From: Streptomyces sp. XM4193 | Lineage (GTDB): Bacteria; Actinomycetota; Actinomycetes; Streptomycetales; Streptomycetaceae | Reading direction: 5' to 3' | NCBI RefSeq assembly: GCF_023072595.1 | Contig: NZ_JALLGK010000008.1 | Location: 186,001 to 250,000, forward strand | DNA length: 64,000 nt | In this document: positions 35,510 to 44,948 of the stretch, one piece after another | Numbering within the stretch: position 1 is the first letter of the stretch | Layout of the letters: each line of letters starts with the position of its first letter | The notes under the pieces: generated by a model | What the model was told of the DNA's origin: nothing | The model's input: only the letters and a program-made list of their open reading frames with translations | The model's database searches: none | Position numbers and translations under genes: made by a program

Positions 35510-36217
35510 CTACCGGCGGGTGCGCCAGAGGTCGCGGAGAAGTGCGATCTCGGCCATGTGGTGGATGAGTTCGAGGTTGACGCCCCACAGGGCATCGACA
35601 TAGCGCTCGTCGGCGTCGGAGGAGTACGGATAGCGGGAGAAGCCGACGGTGTCCAACTGCTCGTCGGTGACGTTCTCGGCCGCGGCCCGCCAGCGATCGA
35701 CGGACGCCCAGAAGCGCGTGACGGCCAGAAAGGCGTCGGGGGTGAAGTCCACCATCAGCCTGGGGTCGCGGCGCCGCTCGCCGAAGGTCCACTCCCAGCT
35801 GCCCTCGAACTGCACGTGCAGATGCCCCAACCGCCAGGCGATGGTGGTCAACGGCGCGACATCGGGTTCCACCGGACCGGTGTGGCGCAGTACCTCGCGG
35901 ACGCGTTCGACGCTCACGCTCCAGTCCTGCGCGATCTTCTCGACGCTCATCCCGCTCTCGGCCTGCCGGGCGACCTCCTGGTACTCGCTCCCCGGTATGT
36001 CCGGCACCTCCCGGTCCAGCAGCCACTCGCCCGGGCCGAACGCACACGGGGTGCGTGCCAGGCCACGCGGACGGACGGACCAGCAGTCGGGCGCCGGCTC
36101 CCACAGGTACTCGTCGTCGCCGAGTCCGGTGAGCCGCAGCTCGGCCATCTCCCTGGCCCGGTCGAACTGGTCGAGCATCAGACGCAGTCGCTCGGGTCGT
36201 ACATCCTTCGTCTTCAC
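35510..36217 (-). CDS. DinB-superfamily protein
   Basis: 235 residues, four-helix-bundle DinB fold. MLDQFDRAREMAELRLTGLGDDEYLWEPAPDCWSVR is the N-terminal helix and WSV motif; WRLGHLHVQFEGSWEWTFGE carries the first metal-binding His candidates and NLELIHHMAEIALLRDLW the last. Members are thiol-dependent metalloenzymes or of unknown function. Start GTG 36217 follows GGAGGAG at 6 nt. Confidence 0.82.
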   Translation of the reverse strand: MKTKDVRPERLRLMLDQFDRAREMAELRLTGLGDDEYLWEPAPDCWSVRPRGLARTPCAFGPGEWLLDREVPDIPGSEYQEVARQAESGMSVEKIAQDWSVSVERVREVLRHTGPVEPDVAPLTTIAWRLGHLHVQFEGSWEWTFGERRRDPRLMVDFTPDAFLAVTRFWASVDRWRAAAENVTDEQLDTVGFSRYPYSSDADERYVDALWGVNLELIHHMAEIALLRDLWRTRR

Positions 36218-36371
36218 GGTCCGCTCCTCCCGCGGCCACGCCCTCGCAGCCGCCCGGCGGAGGCTAGCGACCGCCCGGGCAAGCCGCGACTGCTTTTCGC
36301 GGCGCCGAAGGCCGCCGGCACGCACCTTCACAGGGCCGGTGCGCACGGCGTGCCGCACGTGGGTTCGCCGG

Positions 36372-36539
36372 TCAGGCGCGCGGTTCGCGGAAGGCGGAGA
36401 GAGTGAGCCAGAGGGCGGCGAACGAGCAGCACACGGCGGGAAGTTCGGCGCCCGCGAGCCAGAAGAGCGCGACCAGCATCCAGGCACGCAGGGCGAAGGA
36501 GAGCAGCGCTCGGGCAGTGGTCGGCGGAGTGGTTTCCAT
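36372..36539 (-). CDS. Small membrane protein, 55 residues
   Basis: Starts ATG 36539 behind an excellent AAGGAG site and ends TGA 36372. One or two hydrophobic helices (ALRAWMLVALFWLAGAEL and VCCSFAALWLTLSAF) with a short polar N-terminus (METTPPTTARAL) and basic C-terminus (REPRA). Too short for most ORF cutoffs. No family recognised. It lies between the DinB-like and TSUP genes on the same strand, 155 bp from each neighbour's end. Confidence 0.68.
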   Translation of the reverse strand: METTPPTTARALLSFALRAWMLVALFWLAGAELPAVCCSFAALWLTLSAFREPRA

Positions 36540-36633
36540 GTGCCTTCTCCTTCGCGATGGTGGCCGCCGCCCGGTTCGCCGAGCGGACTCGGACGGACCC
36601 GTCGGGCCGTGTCGGCCGACGGAACCCGGCGGC

Positions 36634-36697
36634 GCGGGTCAGCGGGTCAGCGGGTCAGCGGGTCAGCGGGTCAGCGGGTCAGCGGGTCAGCGGGTCA
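36634..36697. repeat. Perfect 8-bp tandem repeat, eight copies
   Basis: Unit GCGGGTCA repeated eight times without a mismatch. The last unit contains the stop codon of the TSUP gene, so in the minus reading direction every copy supplies a TGA, one in each frame in turn. Confidence 0.92.
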
Positions 36698-37456
36698 GCG
36701 GCCGAGGAAGTACAGGACGGTGGTGGTCGCGGCGATCAGCAGCACGGTGCGGCGCAGGAACACGGCCGAGAGGCGGCGGGCGAGGTGCGCGCCCCCGTAT
36801 CCGCCGACGACGGCGCCCACCAGCAGTGCGAGCAGCAGCGTCGGACTGCCCCGGACACCGAAGGCGAGCAGGAAGAGCGCCGACGCGCTCAGGTACATCG
36901 CAGCGAGCTGCACGATGCGTGCCGGATTGCTGGTGGCTGCGTCGATCCCCAGCCCCACGCTCCACAGCGACAGCATCAGGATGCCTACGGCTCCGCCGAA
37001 GTATCCGCCGTAGACACCGAGGACGAACTGCGCCGCGAGCAGGGCGGGTTGGTTCATGCGGACGGGCCGACCGACGAGCGCGCGGAGCATCCGGGGCAAC
37101 CGGTTGCCGAGCGCGAGCAGCAGTGTGGCGAACGCCAGCAGCCACGGCACGGCCGCGTCGAAGGACGCCGAGGGGAGGGTCAGCAGCAACAGCGCACCGA
37201 CCGCCCCGCCGAGCACACTCGTGACGGTCAGGGACCGGGTCGAGACCGCCGTGCCAAGCCCGGCTTCGCGGCGGCTGACAAAGGCGGAGGCACAGGCTCC
37301 CGGCGTCAGGGCGATCCGCGAGACGATGTTCGCCTCCACCGGCGGCACCCCGAAGGCGACCAGCGCGGGCAGCGCGACAAAGGTGCCGCCGCCGCCAACC
37401 GCGTTCAGCGCACCGGAAAGAAGGCCCGCGAGCAGGACCGCAACCGTGACATCCAC
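36695..37456 (-). CDS. TSUP-family (TauE/SafE) membrane permease
   Basis: 253 residues, about eight membrane spans in two halves. Conserved glycine/proline pattern of TSUP transporters: LSGALNAVGGGGTFVALPALVAFG in the first half and LGVYGGYFGGAVGILML in the second. Exports sulfite, sulfoacetate or another small organic anion. Start GTG 37456, with the purine-rich stretch directly against it, so possibly leaderless. Divergent from a LysR regulator. Confidence 0.88.
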   Translation of the reverse strand: MDVTVAVLLAGLLSGALNAVGGGGTFVALPALVAFGVPPVEANIVSRIALTPGACASAFVSRREAGLGTAVSTRSLTVTSVLGGAVGALLLLTLPSASFDAAVPWLLAFATLLLALGNRLPRMLRALVGRPVRMNQPALLAAQFVLGVYGGYFGGAVGILMLSLWSVGLGIDAATSNPARIVQLAAMYLSASALFLLAFGVRGSPTLLLALLVGAVVGGYGGAHLARRLSAVFLRRTVLLIAATTTVLYFLGR

Positions 37457-37627
37457 TCTCCGAGGATCGCTCTGGGGAGCGGAGCCGCACAATGCGCAAT
37501 CCCCGAACTCAGCCTTAGGCTGGAGCAGAGGCTGACCGGCCACGAGGGTCGGCGACAGCGCCGGGTACGGCCCCGAGGACGGCGGCCGGGAGAGCGCCGG
37601 CGGCGCGGACCGGGGAGAGGCTGACCG

Positions 37628-38692
37628 ATGCGGTACGACCTGGACGATCTGCGGCTGTTCCTGCACACCGTCACCGAGGGCTCCATCACCGCGGGCGCGC
37701 GGCGGATGCGGTTGAGCCTGCCGTCGGCCAGCGCCCGGATGCGCGCGCTGGAGCGGCACGCCGGGGTCGAGCTGCTGGTGCGCGGCAGGCGGGGCGTACG
37801 TCCCACACCCGCCGGTTCGACCCTGGCCCGCTACGCACGCGAAGTGCTGGATCGCACGGCGGAGTTGGAGAGCGCGGTGGCCGGCTACGTACGGCCGTCG
37901 ACGGCTCCGCTGACCCTGCTGGCCGGGGGTTCGGCGATGCACCGGCTCGTCCCCCGGGCACTGGCCTCCTTCCTCCGGGAGCATCCGGACGTGGATGTCA
38001 CCGCCTCGGAGAGCCGTACGCCGCACACGATGCGCCGCCTCGCCGAGGGCGGGGTCGACCTCGGGATCGTGCTGGACGACGAGGTGCGGGAGGGCGCTGC
38101 TTCTCTGGAGGTCCTGGGGGACGACTCGCTGGTGGTCATCGGCCGCCGCGGCGGGCCTCTGGCCGGGCGCTCGGCGCTCACCCACGACGAGGTCGCCGAG
38201 CATCCCCTGGTGGGCCTCAACCCCGATTCGTCACTGCGCCGCTGGATCGAGGCCCATCTGGAGCCGCACGCGGTGGCGCCCCGCTACCGCACCACGGTCG
38301 CGGGGCTGGGCGCGGTGGTCTCACTCGTACTGGCGGAGGTGGGCCTGGCCGTCGTGCCACGACGCACCGTCGGGTCCGATCTGCCCCTGGACATCTGCGA
38401 GTTGCGCGAGCCGTGGGCACGTCGCACCCATCTGCTCGCGCGCGGGATCTCCGCGCCGCCCGCCGACGCGGACACCGCGACGGGGGCCTCGACGTCCGTC
38501 TCGGCCACGGTCGACGCCCTCGCCGACCACATCCGCCGTGCCGCACGCGCCGAACCGGAACCGCCCTTCCGCCACGACGAAGACCGGCACGGCGGCGGAC
38601 ACGACAGCGGGGCGGGCGGGACCGAGGGGACCGACGACCGGGACGGCCCGGACGGCGGCGGAGGTGGCGGCGGGTCTGCCCGGAAGCGGTGA
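37628..38692 (+). CDS. LysR-family transcriptional regulator
   Basis: 354 residues. N-terminal winged HTH (LRLFLHTVTEGSITAGARRMRLSLPSASARMRALE) and a substrate-binding domain (about 90-300) ending with LAEVGLAVVPRRTV. An extra C-terminal tail of about 50 residues is rich in His, Asp and Gly (HDEDRHGGGHDSG ... DGGGGGGG). Start ATG 37628. Likely controls the divergent TSUP permease; the sequence ACAATGCGCAAT at about 37490 in the gap could be part of its site. Confidence 0.9.
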   Translation: MRYDLDDLRLFLHTVTEGSITAGARRMRLSLPSASARMRALERHAGVELLVRGRRGVRPTPAGSTLARYAREVLDRTAELESAVAGYVRPSTAPLTLLAGGSAMHRLVPRALASFLREHPDVDVTASESRTPHTMRRLAEGGVDLGIVLDDEVREGAASLEVLGDDSLVVIGRRGGPLAGRSALTHDEVAEHPLVGLNPDSSLRRWIEAHLEPHAVAPRYRTTVAGLGAVVSLVLAEVGLAVVPRRTVGSDLPLDICELREPWARRTHLLARGISAPPADADTATGASTSVSATVDALADHIRRAARAEPEPPFRHDEDRHGGGHDSGAGGTEGTDDRDGPDGGGGGGGSARKR

Positions 38693-38725
38693 ACGGACCG
38701 CCCGTCCGCGGGCGGGCGCGTACGA

Positions 38726-38769
38726 GCGCATCAGGAGTCACGGGGCGGCGCATCAGGAGTCACGGGGCG
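38726..38769. repeat. 22-bp tandem repeat, two perfect copies
   Basis: Unit begins GCGCATCAGGAGTCACGGGG; copies 38726-38747 and 38748-38769. Lies between the convergent LysR and hypothetical genes, 33 bp after the LysR stop. A further GGCAGG microrepeat follows at 38780-38800. Confidence 0.88.
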
Positions 38770-38827
38770 AGCGGGCAGGTGGCCAGGCAGGCAGGCAGGT
38801 GGTTAGCGGGGCAGACGGGCGGGCGGC

Positions 38828-39403
38828 TCAACGTTGTCGCAGCGCGAGCAGCGCGTTCCAGGCGTCCAACGGGCCGCGGAACAGCGCCTGTTCGGGCTCC
38901 GCGGGCCGGCGGAGCAGGTACCCGGTGGCGTGGAAGGAGAGCTCGCCCCACGGCTCGCGGACGTGCAACCGGTCGAGCGCCCAGCCGCGTTCCTCGCACA
39001 CGATCCACGGCACCACGGCCGTACCCGCCTCCGGCGCCAACTCCCCGCCCGCAGCAGCCCGTTGTACGACGCTCTCCTCGATCGGCAGCGGTTCGACCGC
39101 ACTCGGCGGCAACACCCGAAGAGTCGAAACGTCGTCGGCCGCCCCCGCGCACCGGTCGAGCCGGTCCGCCAACGCCTGTCGGCAGCCCCAGAGTTCGGCG
39201 ACCACCGACAGGCCGGCCCGCAGCTCCCCGCCGATCGCCACGCCGTGCGCGCACAGCCCGCGGATCGCGGCCTCGATGGCCGCCTCCTGCTCGCCGATGT
39301 CTGCCCACTCCTCGACCGCCGCCACCTCGGCCTCGGGCAGCAGCGCCACCGCCGCCCGCCAGACCGCCCGCTCGGTCTCCCGCTCGCCGCTCTCCCCCGT
39401 CAC
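38828..39403 (-). CDS. Hypothetical protein
   Basis: 191 residues, soluble, acidic N-terminal helices (WRAAVALLPEAEVAAVEEWADIGEQEAAIEAAI) and a beta-rich C-terminal half (AVVPWIVCEERGWALDRLHVREPWGELSFHATGYLL). Resembles small actinobacterial proteins annotated only as hypothetical. Start GTG 39403. No domain recognised. Confidence 0.65.
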   Translation of the reverse strand: MTGESGERETERAVWRAAVALLPEAEVAAVEEWADIGEQEAAIEAAIRGLCAHGVAIGGELRAGLSVVAELWGCRQALADRLDRCAGAADDVSTLRVLPPSAVEPLPIEESVVQRAAAGGELAPEAGTAVVPWIVCEERGWALDRLHVREPWGELSFHATGYLLRRPAEPEQALFRGPLDAWNALLALRQR

Positions 39404-39455
39404 GCCGTCAGCGTAGCCACGGCCCGCCCCGAACGGCCCCGGACCGTCCTCGGCC

Positions 39456-39477
39456 CCGGCGCCGCTCCGGCGCCGCT
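39456..39477. repeat. 11-bp tandem repeat, two copies
   Basis: CCGGCGCCGCT twice, ending 4 bp from the stop codon of the LLM oxidoreductase gene (39482-39484). Confidence 0.75.
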
Positions 39478-39481
39478 CCGG

Positions 39482-40675
<1,194 letters not shown>

Positions 40676-40860
40676 CTGGCCTTCCTTTCCGCTGGTGCGC
40701 CCTGGCGCGCGGCACAGGCACTCCCCGGGCGCGCGACTACACCGGGCCAACCACCGGGTGCGGCATCCCTATTCCGCACCCGAGGCGTCGCCCGCTGTAG
40801 AACGGGTCACAGGGCTCGCTCGGGACGGGGAGGGGCAGCCGGGCCGCTCCCGCCTCGGGC

Positions 40861-41880
40861 TCACGCCTCCAGTCGACGACGCCACTCCAGGGGCGAGAGC
40901 AGGATGGCCCGGTCCGGGCTGCCGTCCCAGTCGCTGGTGAGGCCGACCGACTCCGCCGCGGCGACGATCTCCCGGCCGACGGCGACGGTGGTGCTCTCCG
41001 AGCCGTCGAAGCCGCCGTAGTGGAGCGTCAGCCCGCCACCGCCCGCCGCGCGCTCGGTGGACTGGGTGTGGAAGTAGACGAACCCACGGCTGCCTGGGGC
41101 GCGTTCGGCGCCTATCTCGGCGTTCCCGCAGGTGCGGCAGCAGGTGAAGTGCTCCCGGGCGGTGATGCCCGCAGCCTCCAGGGCGACGAAGGCACGCGTG
41201 AGCCGCTCGGGGTCCGTCTCGCCCCGCCAACCGGCCTGCTCGGCGAGCCGCTCCCGCCATCTGCGCTCGACCAGCGCTTGCGCCGCGCCGTCCGGCAGCG
41301 AGTCGTCGAGCTCCTCCTCCAGATGCTCCTCTACGAGGTCCAGCAGGTCGTCGAGGTCTGTGTAGCCCGCCACCAGCGCCTCACGGATGCGCTCCTCCAA
41401 CTCCTCGCGCTCCTCGGCGTCGAGATCGTCGAAAGCGGCGAGCGCGTCGAGATCGTCGGGGTCGTCCGGTTCATCGGGGTCGTCGAGCGCTGCGGGATCG
41501 TCGGGGGATGCGGGAACCGCGTCGGGGCTCTCGGGTCTGCGGGCCTCGGTGGCGTCCGCTTCGAGGGGCGTCCACTCCAGGCCGGTGTCCCATCCCGGTG
41601 AGCGGCGCGCCCAGCCCTCCAGGGCGGCGACCACCGGCTCCGGGCGGTCCACCGAGGTACGGAAGTGGCGGTCGGCCGTGCCCTCGCGGTGCTCCAGCGT
41701 GTATGCGCCTCCGGACTCGTGCCAGAGCTGGGCGAACACCCCGGCCTGCTCCGGTGTGCGGCCGAGCACCAGAAACCGGTCCGCACGCGCGCCGATCCGC
41801 CGGACCAGCCGGCCCAACTCCTCGGCGGAGACGTGCTCCAGCCGCTCCCCGCGCTCGGTTTCCACCGTGATCTCCAGCAT
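40861..41880 (-). CDS. DUF6891-type protein with acidic linker
   Basis: 339 residues. N-terminal alpha/beta part (MLEITVETERGERLEHVSAEELGRLVRRIG), a very acidic central tract (DDPDEPDDPDDLDALAAFDDLDAEE) and a C-terminal domain containing HFTCCRTCGNAEIG, a CxxC-type metal site, and GFVYFHTQSTE. I recall the C-terminal domain as DUF6891; no activity is known to me. Start ATG 41880. Divergent from the cupin gene. Confidence 0.72.
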   Translation of the reverse strand: MLEITVETERGERLEHVSAEELGRLVRRIGARADRFLVLGRTPEQAGVFAQLWHESGGAYTLEHREGTADRHFRTSVDRPEPVVAALEGWARRSPGWDTGLEWTPLEADATEARRPESPDAVPASPDDPAALDDPDEPDDPDDLDALAAFDDLDAEEREELEERIREALVAGYTDLDDLLDLVEEHLEEELDDSLPDGAAQALVERRWRERLAEQAGWRGETDPERLTRAFVALEAAGITAREHFTCCRTCGNAEIGAERAPGSRGFVYFHTQSTERAAGGGGLTLHYGGFDGSESTTVAVGREIVAAAESVGLTSDWDGSPDRAILLSPLEWRRRLEA

Positions 41881-42011
41881 GTCGCCGACTCTGCCACGCC
41901 CCACTGACAACCGGCGCCGCGGGTCGGGCCGTGGCCGGCGTCGGGCGGCCGGCCCGGCGCGGGGTACGGCTCCGACTCGCGCCGCGGGCCGGGCGCTCGC
42001 ACACTCGGGGG

Positions 42012-42344
42012 ATGGAGAAGTTCTCGCTGGAGGCACAGGGCAGGGAACTGCTCGCGGACGCGGGCGGGGCCGCCTCCGGGCGCAGCGCGAAGACGGTCTA
42101 CGGCGGCCACGAGCACGTACTGCGGCAGACGCTGATCGCCCTGCTGGAGGGCCGCGAACTGACCGAGCACGAGAGTCCGGGCGAGGCGACGCTGCTGGTG
42201 CTGCGGGGTCGCGTACGGCTGCGCGGCGAGTCGGCCGCCTGGGACGGGGTCGCACGCGACCTGCTGGTCGTCCCGCGCGAACGGCACGGTCTGGAGGCGC
42301 TGGAGGACTCGGTCGTCCTGCTCACCGTCGCCAAACCGGGCTGA
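42012..42344 (+). CDS. Cupin-domain protein
   Basis: 110 residues, single small cupin barrel: LTEHESPGEATLLVLRGRVRLRG (motif 1) and LLVVPRERHGLEALEDSVVLLTVA (motif 2). The first motif keeps His and Glu, consistent with a metal site, though reduced. Start ATG 42012 is close to a G-run (GGGGG). Such proteins are stress-related or enzymes of unknown substrate. Confidence 0.8.
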   Translation: MEKFSLEAQGRELLADAGGAASGRSAKTVYGGHEHVLRQTLIALLEGRELTEHESPGEATLLVLRGRVRLRGESAAWDGVARDLLVVPRERHGLEALEDSVVLLTVAKPG

Positions 42345-42453
42345 CCTCCGCCCTCACCCCGGACCCGGCGTCGCCCTTCGACGGGCCACCGGTCCGCCGA
42401 CGCGGTTGCCGCCGGCCCGCGGCGATTGTCCGGCCGCCCGTCGCCGAGCCCGC

Positions 42454-43665
42454 TCAGCGGTCCGTGGGACCGTTGCGGGGCGCCGTCGGCACGGAGGGGG
42501 CGGCAGCGGCGGGCAGGCAGGTGATCTCGGCGAGTTCGGGCACGGTGTCCGCGTTGTCGATGTCGCCGAGCGCTCTGCCCGCGAGGGCGGGCACGACCTG
42601 TGCGGTGGCGCGCAGCGCGGCACCGTCGACGACGGGTTCGAGGTAGCCGACCGCACCGCGTTCGTCCTCGGGTGCGTCGCAGCCGAGCTGTACGCCGTGC
42701 AGCCAGCCGACTCCGATGTCCGCGGCGGCGGTTCGGCCGCCGGCGGAGAGCGCCTGGACGGCGAGGGCGGTGCTGTTGGAGTTGGCGGCCGTCGCGCCCG
42801 TACCGGCGTAGTCGAAGCCGCCGCTGTCGTGCTGGCGGGACTCCAGCCAATCCAGGGCAGGGGTCGCGTCGGCGGTGCGCCCGGCGGCGAGCAATGCCTG
42901 GACGGCCATGCCGGTGCTGTCGACGTCCGCGGTGCACCGGTCGGGGTCGGAGCCGAGCGAGAGCGGGTAACCGCCGTCCGCGCAGCGGGTGTCGGCCAGG
43001 AAGTCGACGGCCCGTACGGGTGCCTCGCCGGCGCGGACCAGGGCCAGCACCGCCAGAGACTGGGTGAACTGGTTGGACCTGTCCCCCGAGACGGTGTCGT
43101 CGGTGAACCGGCCGTCGTCCTGGAGCCGGGCGCGGAGCGTGGCGAGGAGATCGACGCCGCCGAAGTCCTCCGCGTCGCGGTTCGCGCGGTCGACCCCCGC
43201 CACCAGTGCGAGTTTCGCCGTCGCGCCCGCGTTCACGTCGCCGCTCACCCCGCGGCTGATGTACTCCTCGGCGCCCTCCTCCAGCCAGTCCCCGGCGGCG
43301 GCGACCGTGCGCCCGCCGGTGGACGTGGACGCGAACGCGAGCACCAGGTCGGCGGTGAGCCCGTGATCGCCGGAGGCGTGGCTGCCGTCGGTGAGTCGGG
43401 AGGCCGCCCAGGTGGCCGCCGCGGTGGCCGGTGACTCCAACCGCGCCGCCGCCGGAACGCCGACGGACCCGGCAGGTGCGGCCGTTCCGGCGGGTACGGA
43501 GAGCCCGGCTCGGGCGGCCGTTGCGGCGTGGGCGGCCGTTGCGGCGTGGGCGGTTGCCGAGCCCGTGCCGCCGAGCACGAATGCGCCGACGAGCACCAAC
43601 GCCGTGGCCCGGGCGGTGAGTCGGGCGCACGGACGGCGCGGGGCGGTGGTCGATGGCTGCGTCAT
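42454..43665 (-). CDS. Secreted alpha/alpha-barrel (prenyltransferase-like) protein, transcobalamin barrel type
   Basis: 403 residues. Signal peptide (ARATALVLVGAFVLGG, Ala-rich cleavage region), then repeats of the alpha/alpha toroid: NQFTQSLAVLALVRAG, CADGGYPLS, VDSTGMAVQALLAAGR, SGGFDYAGTGATAANSNSTALAVQALSAGG. The repeated N-S-T-x-A-V-Q-A-L helices and DGG turns are those of the intrinsic-factor/transcobalamin barrel. It lacks the C-terminal anchor of its paralogue at 48986-50548, so it is probably secreted free or held by a partner. Last gene of the riboswitch operon; its ATG shares a base with the preceding stop. B12 binding is inferred from context. Confidence 0.8.
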   Translation of the reverse strand: MTQPSTTAPRRPCARLTARATALVLVGAFVLGGTGSATAHAATAAHAATAARAGLSVPAGTAAPAGSVGVPAAARLESPATAAATWAASRLTDGSHASGDHGLTADLVLAFASTSTGGRTVAAAGDWLEEGAEEYISRGVSGDVNAGATAKLALVAGVDRANRDAEDFGGVDLLATLRARLQDDGRFTDDTVSGDRSNQFTQSLAVLALVRAGEAPVRAVDFLADTRCADGGYPLSLGSDPDRCTADVDSTGMAVQALLAAGRTADATPALDWLESRQHDSGGFDYAGTGATAANSNSTALAVQALSAGGRTAAADIGVGWLHGVQLGCDAPEDERGAVGYLEPVVDGAALRATAQVVPALAGRALGDIDNADTVPELAEITCLPAAAAPSVPTAPRNGPTDR

Positions 43666-44948
43666 CAGCCGGTCTCCTTCTCGGATGCGAGCGGCGGAAG
43701 CGGCGACGGGTCGGCCCGATCGGCGGACGCCGGCTGCTCCCGCGGTGGCTGTTCGGCGGGGGTGTGCAGTTCGGTGCGGGTGTGCAGTTCGGCGGGGGCA
43801 CGCTGTTCGGTGGCGGGCCGAGGGGCTTCGGACGGTGCCCGGAGCCGGAGGCGTCCGAGCCGGCGGAGGTGTCCGATCCGGCGAACGGGCCCGGGTGTTG
43901 CGGGAGTTGGCGCCGCGGCTGCTGCGGGAGTGCCGGCGAACCCCGGTGCTGCCGTCGGTGCGACGGCGGGACCGAAGCTGACCGGCGCGTCGAAGGCGGC
44001 CCGGCGGGCGGCGCGGCGCAGCGCGGCGAGCACGGCCGGGCCGACGAGCAGGATGGCCGCGAGGTTCGTCAGCGCCCGCCCGGTGTCCCACCCGAAGGTG
44101 GAGGTGGCGAGGGTGAAGATCAGAAAGGTGTGGAGGTTCTGCGGCACCGAGGCGTCCGGGTCGAAGGACAGCTGGGTGTCGATTCCGGCCGTGAACGGCC
44201 AGAACCACATGTTCATGATGAAGCCGAAGAGGTACGCGGCCACCACCCCGTACGCGGCGAGCATCGCGATCTCTGCGCGTCCGGTCACCCGGCGCGGCAG
44301 CAGCCCGGCGCCGAGTCCGATCCAGGCGGAGGCGATCATCTGGAACGGCAGCCAGGGGCCGACGCCCGCGGTCAGCAGTGCCGAGGCGAAGAGCGACAAC
44401 GAGCCGAGCGCGAAGCCGAATCCGGGCCCGAAGACCCGTCCGGCGAGCACGAGCAGAAAGAACACGGTCTCGATGCCCGCGGTTCCCGCGCCGAGCGGCC
44501 TCAGTCCGGCGTTGATCGCGCACAGGACGCCCAGCAGTGCCAGCGCCTTGGTGTCGATGCCGCCCGAGGACAGCTCGGCGAGCACGACGGCGAGGATCAC
44601 CGGCATGGCGACGATGAAGATCAGCGGCGCGTCGGCCGAGTGCGCCATCGCCTCCGGCTGCGGGGGCGCGAAGAGCGGCCAGAAGAACATGGCCAGGCCG
44701 GCGACGCTCGCGAGCGTCAGCACCGCGGCGGTGCGGAGGCTGATCCTGATGGCGGAGACCCGGTGGCCGCGAGGGAAGCGCGGGCCGGGTTCCGGCGCCC
44801 GCGCCCGGGGTGGTGCGGTGCCCTCGCCGCGACGCCGCGACGCTTCGGCCAGCGCACCGGACGGGCGCTCGGCGGACAGGCGCTCGGGAGACGGGCGCTC
44901 GACGGACGGGCGTACGGCGGACGGGCGCTCGCCCGGACGGTCTTTCAC
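43665..44948 (-). CDS. ECF transporter S component (predicted cobalamin-specific)
   Basis: 427 residues. Hydrophobic core of about six spans (ISLRTAAVLTLASVAGLAMFF, PLIFIVAMPVILAVVLAEL, FFLLVLAGRVFGPGFGFALG, MLAAYGVVAAYLFGFIMNMWF, LTNLAAILLVGPAVLAALRR). Extra N-terminal tail of about 60 residues with reiterated ERPSxERxS and a C-terminal Pro/Ala/Glu tail of about 110. Encoded between the energising ATPase and a barrel protein, overlapping both (4 nt and 1 nt). The riboswitch points to cobalamin or a precursor as substrate. Start GTG 44948 follows GGAGGTG. Confidence 0.86.
   Translation of the reverse strand: MKDRPGERPSAVRPSVERPSPERLSAERPSGALAEASRRRGEGTAPPRARAPEPGPRFPRGHRVSAIRISLRTAAVLTLASVAGLAMFFWPLFAPPQPEAMAHSADAPLIFIVAMPVILAVVLAELSSGGIDTKALALLGVLCAINAGLRPLGAGTAGIETVFFLLVLAGRVFGPGFGFALGSLSLFASALLTAGVGPWLPFQMIASAWIGLGAGLLPRRVTGRAEIAMLAAYGVVAAYLFGFIMNMWFWPFTAGIDTQLSFDPDASVPQNLHTFLIFTLATSTFGWDTGRALTNLAAILLVGPAVLAALRRAARRAAFDAPVSFGPAVAPTAAPGFAGTPAAAAAPTPATPGPVRRIGHLRRLGRLRLRAPSEAPRPATEQRAPAELHTRTELHTPAEQPPREQPASADRADPSPLPPLASEKETG

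Noticed and set aside
36634..36697. CRISPR-like or phage-related repeat array
   Set aside because: Contiguous 8-mers with no spacers; a simple tandem repeat.
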